The notes under the pieces were generated by a model. The model worked only from the letters and a program-made list of their open reading frames with translations, was not told the DNA's origin and made no database searches. From NCBI GenBank assembly GCA_040182905.1, contig JARQWU010000042.1, positions 1-51,836 on the forward strand: a stretch of DNA of 51,836 nucleotides, written 5' to 3'. A program made the position numbers and the translations under genes. The stretch comes from Barthelona sp. PAP020. Lineage: Eukaryota; Metamonada: BaSk clade. The first letter of the stretch is position 1. Each line of letters starts with the position of its first letter. Below are positions 36,091-44,603 of this stretch, piece after piece.

Positions 36091-37941
36091 TTATTTCTTT
36101 CTGCTGGAAGTTTTAACTTTTTTGGAATCAGAAGTTGCCAAAGTTTCAAGCATTTGAGGATTTATAACACCATCACCTACTTGGAAACATCTATTGGTAA
36201 AATCTGACGGATACGCAGAAACATAACGAGATATAGTTGGTTTACACAGAATTTTTTCATTCGCCAAAACAATGTTTTGCAAAGTTGATTTGAGATCTTT
36301 TTCTGCACTTTCAAACATTTGGCTTATTCTGCCTTTGAAAGTGATATTTATTTCATGATTTACATTGTGAATCAAGTCTTGGACATTTTTCAGTCTTTTG
36401 GCTTCCAAAATGCTTGGAGGAGAATTTTTTAAGGTCAATATGGCAGTTTCAAGGGAAGAAATCTTGTTTTTGTTTTCTGTTTGGTTAGAATCAGTCTTTG
36501 AGTTCAAGTTTTCCAAAGAAAAGTCAAACAAGGCCCTATAAGTGGATGTTTGTTCCTCAAGCATCTTTTTGGATTTTGCCAGCACTTCTTTTAATGTGGT
36601 GATGGTGTTTGTATTTTCAATCAATAATTTTTTCAATTGAAGATTTTCTTGTTGGAATGATTGAATTATCTCCTTGTTTTGAATTTCACCCATGTTTAGT
36701 TGACGCACATTCTCATTCATAGCTTTTAGTTCCTTGGAAGCCAATACATTTTCTCTGACAATTCGCTCAACACGCTTTAATTGTTCTCTATTGTTTTTCA
36801 GACTTGTATTACCCAAAGCATGAGTGTATGAATTAATCAACTGTTCAATTGATTCAACAGTCTGATCTCCCAGTTTGTCAAACTGATGATTTGATCCAAA
36901 ATATTCTTGTAAACTCTGAATTTTTGCTTCTTTTTCAGCTAAAAGGGCTTCATAGTGCTGAATCAATTCATTTCTATTGAGGTTCTTAGTCATTTCTTTG
37001 TCTGAATCCAAAAATTCATAAACAGGAATATCTTTCAAAAATTCCTCAATCTCGTTCAAACTTTCCTCATATTTTGATGGATTCACAAACTCATTAATGA
37101 ACTTTGAGGGTTTTTGAGGGTTTTTTAGCGTCTCATATAAATAATTGTTTTCTTCTTGCAGACTAAACAATTCGTTTTGTAAGGCATGGATTAAAAACTC
37201 CAAATGTGACGGTGAAGATTGAGACAAATTTCTGCGTCTCAATAAAGGTTCAGTAACAAAACGCTTTTCTCTTCCACGCAAAATCTCATTTTCTTTTTTT
37301 AACCGAGTATTTGATTCCAAAAGATTCTCAATAGATCCATGGTTCTGAAGCACTTCTGTTATTGCAATGTTACGTTCATAGTCAATCAATCTTGCTTTTA
37401 ACAAAAGAATAAATTCTTGCAATTTTTTGAATTTCAAATCCAATAAACTTGCCAACTGCAACTCTTTTGATGAATGGGTCAAAGACAACGTTTTAGTCAG
37501 CTCCTTTGTATCAATCATCATTCCCTTTGTATTGGGAGGTGTTTGACCAGAGATATTTTGACTTCTTGAATATTTAGACATCTCCTCAGAAATTGCCCTT
37601 ATTGACAACTCTAACTCTTTGGGATCTGTATTCATAGGTAAAAACACAGCATTTGTCAGGGTTTCAAGTTGAATTTTCAAATCTCTGACTTCATTTTTCA
37701 AATTCTGTCTGTTCAATTCAGTTTCGTCCAAAGAACGTTTCATTAACTCGTTTAACTTTGAAGATTCATTTAATTCATCTTCAAAAAAAATTGCTACTTT
37801 GGTCAATTCTTCAATCAACGTGTTTTTGTCAGATACAACTTTTGATCCATTTGTTTGTGTCAATTCTTTCAAATACATTGACATGCTTTCTCTATCTTGT
37901 ACAGTTTGGGATAAATTTAAAGAAGGTAGTTCGTCATTCAT
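36091..37941 (-). CDS. Coiled-coil protein (unknown function)
   Basis: The start is set at the first ATG, 37939-37941, giving 616 residues; the frame opens further upstream but has no ATG there. The protein is almost entirely heptad-like helix. Strong coiled-coil stretches lie at about residues 40-95, 150-225, 240-285, 325-370 and 390-480. They are interrupted by Ser/Asn-rich linkers, and the tail is basic (KKVKTSSRKK). A C-terminal non-coil block near residues 560-600 contains SRYVSAYPSDFTNRCFQVGD. There is no motor, kinase or membrane segment. Proteins of this build are usually cytoskeletal, centrosomal or Golgi scaffolds, but no family is recognised, so the role is not assigned. Confidence 0.85.
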   Translation of the reverse strand: MNDELPSLNLSQTVQDRESMSMYLKELTQTNGSKVVSDKNTLIEELTKVAIFFEDELNESSKLNELMKRSLDETELNRQNLKNEVRDLKIQLETLTNAVFLPMNTDPKELELSIRAISEEMSKYSRSQNISGQTPPNTKGMMIDTKELTKTLSLTHSSKELQLASLLDLKFKKLQEFILLLKARLIDYERNIAITEVLQNHGSIENLLESNTRLKKENEILRGREKRFVTEPLLRRRNLSQSSPSHLEFLIHALQNELFSLQEENNYLYETLKNPQKPSKFINEFVNPSKYEESLNEIEEFLKDIPVYEFLDSDKEMTKNLNRNELIQHYEALLAEKEAKIQSLQEYFGSNHQFDKLGDQTVESIEQLINSYTHALGNTSLKNNREQLKRVERIVRENVLASKELKAMNENVRQLNMGEIQNKEIIQSFQQENLQLKKLLIENTNTITTLKEVLAKSKKMLEEQTSTYRALFDFSLENLNSKTDSNQTENKNKISSLETAILTLKNSPPSILEAKRLKNVQDLIHNVNHEINITFKGRISQMFESAEKDLKSTLQNIVLANEKILCKPTISRYVSAYPSDFTNRCFQVGDGVINPQMLETLATSDSKKVKTSSRKK

Positions 37942-38287
37942 GCTGATTGGCAATAAAAAAAAATCAAAACTCAACTTTTCATTTTTCAAAAAACAATGTG
38001 TCAGTGTGTTATAAATTGCTCAAGGAAAAGCTATATGATTCAAAAATAACGTAATTTGAACATCTTAGTTCAATGCTTCCACAATTCTTGCTTTTGTTTT
38101 TGCACAGCCAAATTTTGATACATGATAATTAAAAGCTGTACTTTTGAAAAAGCAATAATTTTATCAAATATATAATAACTAAAAAAAGAAATTCTACTGT
38201 TAACAGAATTACTCATCAACATCAAAATTAATGGTTTTTATTTGATTTATTTATGAATATTTAATCTCAAATTTTTCGCCAAATGCA
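37942..38287. other. Divergent intergenic region, probable shared promoter
   Basis: This 346-bp AT-rich gap separates the starts of the coiled-coil gene (minus) and the cyclase-like gene (plus). It contains the 10-bp palindrome CTGTTAACAG at 38197-38206, about 80 bases before the plus-strand ATG. A short out-of-frame ATG at 38283 precedes the chosen start. No gene is seen. Confidence 0.4.
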
Positions 38288-41200
38288 ATGAATACCAAAG
38301 AATCTAAGATTATTCAAAAATTCTCCTTGGACAACTCGAAAAACATTTCTTCAACCTATTTTATATATTCTTCCTTGTTTGAAGTTTTGTCATTAATATG
38401 GATAATGTATTTTTCAAGAAATAGATGGCTTTATTTGGTTTTTTTACTTTTAATATTAATAACACAAATGATAATTTTCATCATAAGAAATAAAGGGAGA
38501 AATTTGACGAAATATCATGTGGTTTTGCTCTTCTTTACTTATAGTTATGTGTTGCTAAGCAATGAATCATCTGACGTGGTTTTTCTTTTGCTGTTTATAA
38601 TTAATTCAATGATAACACAAATGGTAAATTCCAATTTGAAGAAGTTAATTATTGGTTCAATTGTGGTTTTTTCAATGGCCGTATCTTTTTCCATTCTTCT
38701 TTTGCCTTTTGATTTTTTTCTTGGGATCAAATGCAGTATTTTTGAATTGTTCATCTTGTTTATTGCAGTTTTGTTGAATCAAATTTTTTTTGTTTCTGTG
38801 AACAAATATAGAAACGATGTTGTTGAATATTTGTTTCAAATAACTGATCAGTTGAATATTTTTGACCATCTATCACATAATTTAGCTGCTCGACTTTTAC
38901 CAAAATCCATTTTTGAAGTGTTTCAAGCTGATTTCTATAGGTTTTCAAATATTTGCAATGCAACATGTAGCGATGCGTTTGATCTTGATGATGTTGACTT
39001 TAAAGAAAATATATCCACTGATTTTTCGAAGAAAATCAAAATTTACAAGGATGTACCTGTTTTATGTTGCTATGTTCCATCTAATGAAGTAAATTTGACT
39101 ATTTTTGATAGAACAGACTTTCTAATGTTTTATAGGGAATATTTTGTGTTTGTTGATAAGTTGGTTGTATTGTATGATTTGGAAAAGTTACGTGTTATGG
39201 ACAACCTTATCATTATCACACCTAAATTAAAACATCTTAAAGAATGGGACATGTCTGTGGCAAATGATTGCTTTTCAGACACTGACACCTTTGAAAGTCC
39301 TAATGATAAAAAGAAAAATAGTTATCCCCTCACAAGTATAGACGATTGTATCAATGACTGCGAAAATCATAGTATTTTTGGAGGAAATAAAAATCATTAC
39401 AACAAGATCTTTGAAAAGGATACACAGAAGCAAATCAATGATTTGGTAAAATTCGCAATGATATTGAATGACATGTCAAAACTATGTGGTATGATTCTTG
39501 AAAGTAATGATTATGTATCAATTGGTATCGCTGTTGGATATTTGTGTGTTACAATAATGGGACATTCCAACCACAAGGTTTTTTCATGGGGAACAGGAAT
39601 GAATGAAGCAATTCGTCTTGCATATGTTGGAAAATCGGCGAAGTTATCGTTTGATCGAAAAATTTTTATTCAACCCTCATTGTTTTATTGTTTACAACCT
39701 AAATTCCATTGTTCAATGTTTAATTTTGATGAAAATATCATTTTGAATGTACACTACATAAAAAAGAGAAGCCTTAAATCTGGGATAGATTTTGAGAATC
39801 ATATTTCCATTTCAAAGACTTTTAAAGCATTTCCGTTCAATAGATCTGAATTTTCGAAGTTTAAAACATATGAAAAAGTACCTTTTGGTTCTTTTGAATC
39901 TCCTCTAGACACATTGAGGTTAAAGAGCACTCAATTTCTCAGTAAAACTCAACAAAAAGACTATAGAATTGTGATTATCTTCAGAGCATGCATTATATTG
40001 TGCAATATAAAGATTTTGCTTAATGTTTCAAACCTTTCAACCATTGATGCCGCTAATATTTCAGTATCTTTGCTTTATAATGTTGTTATGACCACAAAAC
40101 TTGGACCATATATTATTGGAGCAATAGGCAATCAAAAGAAACACAAATTTCTCTCAACAGTTGTTCTTTTGCCGTTTTTTATCCTCATACTGCAGAATGT
40201 TTTGATGGCATTCACTTTATCTAGTGAAACACCGTTGTTGTTTTTTGGAAACAATACAATTCCCAACATTTTCTTACTTACTTACAACCATATGATCTTA
40301 TGGATAGTCTGCGCTAATGCAGTTACGTTAGTCAGTTTTGTTATTAATTTTGGGTTCAAACATTCTGTCACAGGTATTTTGACCGGGCAATTATTAATGA
40401 TATCTATTGGATTTTGGAAGAAGAATTATTTCTTAGTGATCTTAATTTTCACAACATTTTCTCAATTGTTGAGATACGTTATATTCTGCAAAATATGGTT
40501 GGATCTTACATGTAAAACCAAAAATTGTTATTTGAACGTGTATCACAGAGTTAAAACAATTGGACAAGTCATTCCTCAGTATGCATTGGAGGCATTGTTA
40601 AGAAATGACAGAAATGAGTTGATATGGGATCATAAAGATGGCGTTGTTGCTGTTATTAAATTGAAATTTATATTAATCAACAATGAATTTCTGATAAGCC
40701 TTCGGTGTGCTCATAAAAAGTTCGATAAACATTGTTCTTTGAGAAGAGAAGAAGAAAGGAACAAAACACAAATTGACATTGATATTGCAAAGAATCAATT
40801 GTATTCAGTAATTTTAAAGAAGATTGAAAAAGTTATTTTGGCATTTTCTGAAATAACGCTGATTGACTGGAGAGATGATCAAATTTTACTGATTGGAGAT
40901 GTAGCCCCTTCTAAAGCATGTGAAAGAGATGAAAGATCTGAAGATTTTATCGAATTTAACAAATGTTCACAAATGTTGAATTGTGTTTCATGTATTATTG
41001 AGATTATTAATGAGTTTAATGAAAAGAATGATTTGTTTGTTATTAAACACACGGCAGCTGTTAATCATGGTGATTTTACAACTGGAATTTTTGCGGAAGA
41101 TAGAATAAATTATTTTTGTTATGGTTTATCCATTTACCGAGCAAAGAATATTGCTGTTGATGAAAATAGTGGGTTAATATTAGCAACGAAGAAATTTGCT

Positions 41201-41443
41201 GCAATTTACAAGAAAACATACAATTCTGCCATTAAAAAATTAGATCAATTGGCTCAATCGAATACCGAAGAGTTTGAAAAATGTGTGTTGATTTTGAACA
41301 CTCTTAACATTCCTGGATCAATCTTCAATTTACAAAATCCAAAGAATATTCATTCAGTTCATCGCAATGTTTTTTGTTTTGTTCCTTTTGAAGAAGATGT
41401 GTTTCAGGTGCAACACAAAAAAAAGAGAAAAGGAAGTTTTTGA
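38288..41443 (+). CDS. Degenerate class III adenylyl cyclase homologue, two 6-helix blocks and two cyclase-fold domains
   Basis: The protein has 1,051 residues in the order of the 12-helix animal-type membrane adenylyl cyclase: six helices (about residues 25-175), a cyclase-fold domain (C1, about 240-465), six helices (about 555-755) and a second domain (C2, about 785-1,035). Each domain is preceded by the family's LLP or VIP linker (HNLAARLLPKSIFEVF; IGQVIPQYALEALL). C1 is recognisable through SIGIAVGYLCVTIMG and FSWGTGMNEAIRLA. Here Asn439 and Arg443 match the ribose- and transition-state-binding pair. The first metal Asp (FADI position) is replaced in both domains (CCYV in C1, KLKF in C2). 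The second Asp may remain at residues 305 and 871. C2 lacks the Asn/Arg pair. cAMP production by the usual two-metal site looks unlikely; a regulatory or pseudoenzyme role is inferred. Confidence 0.78.
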   Translation: MNTKESKIIQKFSLDNSKNISSTYFIYSSLFEVLSLIWIMYFSRNRWLYLVFLLLILITQMIIFIIRNKGRNLTKYHVVLLFFTYSYVLLSNESSDVVFLLLFIINSMITQMVNSNLKKLIIGSIVVFSMAVSFSILLLPFDFFLGIKCSIFELFILFIAVLLNQIFFVSVNKYRNDVVEYLFQITDQLNIFDHLSHNLAARLLPKSIFEVFQADFYRFSNICNATCSDAFDLDDVDFKENISTDFSKKIKIYKDVPVLCCYVPSNEVNLTIFDRTDFLMFYREYFVFVDKLVVLYDLEKLRVMDNLIIITPKLKHLKEWDMSVANDCFSDTDTFESPNDKKKNSYPLTSIDDCINDCENHSIFGGNKNHYNKIFEKDTQKQINDLVKFAMILNDMSKLCGMILESNDYVSIGIAVGYLCVTIMGHSNHKVFSWGTGMNEAIRLAYVGKSAKLSFDRKIFIQPSLFYCLQPKFHCSMFNFDENIILNVHYIKKRSLKSGIDFENHISISKTFKAFPFNRSEFSKFKTYEKVPFGSFESPLDTLRLKSTQFLSKTQQKDYRIVIIFRACIILCNIKILLNVSNLSTIDAANISVSLLYNVVMTTKLGPYIIGAIGNQKKHKFLSTVVLLPFFILILQNVLMAFTLSSETPLLFFGNNTIPNIFLLTYNHMILWIVCANAVTLVSFVINFGFKHSVTGILTGQLLMISIGFWKKNYFLVILIFTTFSQLLRYVIFCKIWLDLTCKTKNCYLNVYHRVKTIGQVIPQYALEALLRNDRNELIWDHKDGVVAVIKLKFILINNEFLISLRCAHKKFDKHCSLRREEERNKTQIDIDIAKNQLYSVILKKIEKVILAFSEITLIDWRDDQILLIGDVAPSKACERDERSEDFIEFNKCSQMLNCVSCIIEIINEFNEKNDLFVIKHTAAVNHGDFTTGIFAEDRINYFCYGLSIYRAKNIAVDENSGLILATKKFAAIYKKTYNSAIKKLDQLAQSNTEEFEKCVLILNTLNIPGSIFNLQNPKNIHSVHRNVFCFVPFEEDVFQVQHKKKRKGSF

Positions 41444-41687
41444 CACATCAAATTTGTGGGTGATTTATCTTTATGTAAAAGTGGTAATTATTTATTTTTC
41501 AGGGTGATGTTTACAAAACTTTTATTTTCTTTTCACATCATTGTTTATAAATCTTGTTTTTTTGAAGATTCAGTCAATTATTTGCTTAAGATTATGGGAC
41601 AAGCAATTTCAAATAAAAACAATAATAAATGATTGAACTAACAAAAACAATTTATACTTGCTTCACAAAAAAAAATACACTGAAAAA

Positions 41688-42968
41688 TTATGTTTGTTTC
41701 AATTGGTCAATCAATTTGCTATGATCTGCTAACTCGGGAAACTTCGAAATTAAAGCGGTAATTGACTTCAAAACTTCAGTTTTATCAATAGAGCTCAATA
41801 ACAACCTAGTTAATTGAATCAAAGAAGCACAATGTGTCATGCATTCTTGTATTGGCAAAGGAGTTGACATCAAGTATTCAGCACTAGAATTCAAAAAAAT
41901 TTCAATGAAACCGTCCGGCAAAAATCCATCTTTAGAGAGTGGATATATTAACTCAAACTTTTGCTGGGATAATGGAGGGTCGAAAACTTTCAAATACTCA
42001 AAAGTGTTTCTTTCCTTCAAAACGCAGGCAATTTTCAGAACATGTTTAACAATGTACAAGTTACCATGTTCAAACAAACAAAGCAATTTCTCGATAGTTG
42101 GAAACAATGTCGAAATCATTGAATAATTATGACATAAGTTAATCAACTCAAATTGCTGTGCATCACTCAAACGGTCGTTAACACCCACTGAAATTAAGGA
42201 TTCGGCTTGCTTTAAATTACCAACTTCAACTAAAGGAGATTCATTTTCTGATTCTAAAGGACACCATAACATGGAAGGAAGGACTATTGGTGGAATACCC
42301 ATCAAGAAATCAGTGGTTTGAATATTAGTAAGTGGGGGCAAGCTACGAATGAAAGGGGGATAAAATTTTCGATCCAAGTCTTCCTTTTTCAACTGACTAA
42401 AATTTAAATCAGAATCTAATGAAGGATCAAAGTCATGAATAATAGCTGGAACAGGAACTGCGCCAAGAGATGATGTCCCAGAAACAAGTGTTGACAATTC
42501 TATCAGTTGTTGCAAGTTTGCCGGATCGATATTGTCAGGAACTTTCTGATATTTTTCATTTTGTAAAGAACTGAACGATTCTTCACCTATTTGAGTTAAT
42601 GATGGATATTTACGTCCATCAAATTTAGTATTTGACCGAAGTCTTAATAAAATTGTTGCACAAACCATCTTTTCTGTACGTCTAACAATACTTTGTAACT
42701 GAGACTCAAAATATAACTGAAGAATAAATGGTAAAAATGGATTCTCAGAGGGGGATACATCTGAAAACATTCTTCCAATAACATATATGCTACACACTCT
42801 TTCACTACAATTTAAACTGTTATCGACCAAGTAAAACTTCAATTGCTCACAGATTTTCAATCGAGTGTCAGAATCATCGTCATACTGTTCAAACACACTT
42901 AAATATATCGTTTCTAAAATCGTAGAACTATTGAAGAGTTCTTTCACATCTTTAATTGATAATGACAT
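41688..42968 (-). CDS. CNOT11: CCR4-NOT complex subunit 11
   Basis: The protein has 426 residues and matches CNOT11 along its length. The N-terminal helical part holds the CNOT1-binding region, with a segment around ANPF-like SENPFLPFILQLYFESQL and KYPSLTQIGEESF. The C-terminal part (about 220-425) follows the DUF2363 order. PPFIRSLPPL leads into a short W-containing segment, then L-S-x-x-Q-Q-x-x-L, then the helices around FEHGNLYIVKHVLKIAC, EYLKVFDPPLSQQKFEL, LPDGFIEIFLNSSAEYL and the closing LIQLTRLLLSSIDKTEV segment. CNOT11 with CNOT10 binds the CNOT1 N-terminus in the mRNA deadenylase complex, and its C-terminus is an outward antenna in animals. It is present in many eukaryotes and absent from budding yeast. 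It lies 243 bp downstream of the YTH gene on the same strand. It is somewhat shorter than the human protein. Confidence 0.87.
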   Translation of the reverse strand: MSLSIKDVKELFNSSTILETIYLSVFEQYDDDSDTRLKICEQLKFYLVDNSLNCSERVCSIYVIGRMFSDVSPSENPFLPFILQLYFESQLQSIVRRTEKMVCATILLRLRSNTKFDGRKYPSLTQIGEESFSSLQNEKYQKVPDNIDPANLQQLIELSTLVSGTSSLGAVPVPAIIHDFDPSLDSDLNFSQLKKEDLDRKFYPPFIRSLPPLTNIQTTDFLMGIPPIVLPSMLWCPLESENESPLVEVGNLKQAESLISVGVNDRLSDAQQFELINLCHNYSMISTLFPTIEKLLCLFEHGNLYIVKHVLKIACVLKERNTFEYLKVFDPPLSQQKFELIYPLSKDGFLPDGFIEIFLNSSAEYLMSTPLPIQECMTHCASLIQLTRLLLSSIDKTEVLKSITALISKFPELADHSKLIDQLKQT

Positions 42969-43211
42969 TGAAAAAATTGGAAATAAATAATGAAAGAAAT
43001 ACTATTTTTTTTATATTTACTGTTCATTCACCTTTCATAAAAGAAATTGAATTAATGCAACAAAGTTCAGGGAATTGCAATGTTTGAACTTGCTTCTAAT
43101 ATCAAAGTGTTGTTTAATTACAAAAGTTAGTCAAAAACAACGGCTAATTATTTGAAAGAATCAAAAAAAAAGGATTTTGGTTTATAAAATTGTTACAAAT
43201 AAAATATCAAA

Positions 43212-44468
43212 TCACCAAACATTTTCATTGCTACTTTTATTGTTGCGATTCTTTTTATCAGTACTTTTCCTTCTTTGATCTCCTATGTTATTATTGTATT
43301 TGTTTCTCTTTTTATAATTATTACTTCCGTTTTGTTTTTTATTATGATAAGTTCGATTGTTTCTATTGTTATATTTATTATGCCTAAAGAACTCTTTACT
43401 GTTTGCACCAAAACGTGGACCTCGAATAAAGAATGTTTTGGTAGATTCATAGAACGATAAATCATCCAATAATGTGGTTTTTTTTTCTGACCTCGAGTAT
43501 ATTTTCAAAAAATCATTGAATTCAATGTCATTCAATTTATCACAATCTCTCAAATGATTAAAATCATCATCTCGAGCCTCAATTCTAAAATTATCAAAAT
43601 TATCACTTGATATATCTGTTATGTGAATAAATTCGATGTCAAAACCACCTTTCCAATATTTTTTTGAAAATATCTCCAAATTCACTTCAAAATCCACTTT
43701 AGAAGTCATTTTGGCAATTGCACAAATATTATTTGAACTAACAACGCAAAAAATTAAAAAAATTTCCCCTTGTCTGTTCAAAAAGGCCTCATCCAAAATT
43801 TTATTCCCAACCTCAGTGCTTGACCATTTTTTATGCCTAAAAGCCGACCCAACATCATTTTCATTGATAGGTCGAATAATATAAGCAGAACAATTAGTCA
43901 TAGAAAAAGATTTTGAATCTATTTGTTGAACATTTTCAATATCCATAGCATTAATAACGTTAGATTCAATAACATCAATACCAGGGGGACTTTGTGGGCT
44001 CTTATTCAATCTTTTATCAATATGGGGGGTTGACAACATGTTTGTTTTGATTTGAATATCGTTATTAGTTTCTTTATCAGTAAATACAGTATTTTTAAAA
44101 TGGTTTGACACATTTTCAATTTTTGTGAATTGCAAGGAAGACACGTCAACTGATTCCTTGAGATTATTTCTTTCCTGATCAACAGTTATACCAACTGTTT
44201 TAGGGAATAAGTTTTGTTGAGATATGGCTAGCTCATCAGAATTGTATGTAATTTTAGGTGGAACTTCATTTCCTACAGGAATGGGAAAGGAAAATTGTAA
44301 ATTGTCAAAACCATTGTTTATTTCTTCATCAAAGTAATCATTAACAATATTTGAAGTGGATATTTCAGGAAAATCAAAAATTTCTGTGTGTGGACTATGC
44401 AATTCCAAATAATCATTATTAGACAACAATAAATCATCATCTAAAAACAAATTCTCTCGAGGATTCAT
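43212..44468 (-). CDS. YTH-domain RNA-binding protein (putative m6A reader)
   Basis: The protein has 418 residues. The YTH domain spans about 192-345, from AYIIRPINENDV through RHKKWSSTEVGNKILDEAF and IFLIFCVVSSNNICAIAKM to YWKGGFDIEFIHITDI and LLDDLSFYESTKTFF. This is the YTHDF-type order. YTH domains bind N6-methyladenosine in RNA through an aromatic cage. Here Trp215 and Trp272 match two cage Trp of YTHDF2 (W432, W491). The third (W486) is Phe267, and the Tyr418 position is Ile201; Asp205 matches Asp422. The N-terminal 190 residues are acidic and disordered, and the C-terminal about 60 are Asn/Lys/Arg-rich, probably a second RNA contact. CNOT11 lies immediately downstream. The protein probably acts in cytoplasmic mRNA decay or storage; binding of m6A is inferred. 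Confidence 0.88.
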   Translation of the reverse strand: MNPRENLFLDDDLLLSNNDYLELHSPHTEIFDFPEISTSNIVNDYFDEEINNGFDNLQFSFPIPVGNEVPPKITYNSDELAISQQNLFPKTVGITVDQERNNLKESVDVSSLQFTKIENVSNHFKNTVFTDKETNNDIQIKTNMLSTPHIDKRLNKSPQSPPGIDVIESNVINAMDIENVQQIDSKSFSMTNCSAYIIRPINENDVGSAFRHKKWSSTEVGNKILDEAFLNRQGEIFLIFCVVSSNNICAIAKMTSKVDFEVNLEIFSKKYWKGGFDIEFIHITDISSDNFDNFRIEARDDDFNHLRDCDKLNDIEFNDFLKIYSRSEKKTTLLDDLSFYESTKTFFIRGPRFGANSKEFFRHNKYNNRNNRTYHNKKQNGSNNYKKRNKYNNNIGDQRRKSTDKKNRNNKSSNENVW

Positions 44469-44603
44469 AATATTACTGGTTAATGAAATATTTTAATACA
44501 AAATTAACAAATTTGCCAATTTTACATTGGTCAACTTTTTTTTTCTATTATTTTGCACTAATTTTTTATTCTCTTTGTAATATTGTGTTGAAGATATGAT
44601 ATA

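Noticed and set aside
37942-37989. Longer N-terminus for the coiled-coil gene
   Set aside because: The upstream extension begins at TTG, not ATG; the first ATG at 37939-37941 is preferred in a nuclear eukaryotic gene.
43190-43387. Plus-strand small frame rich in Tyr, Cys and Phe
   Set aside because: It is the complement of the Asn/Lys/Arg-rich tail of the YTH protein; no start context or domain.
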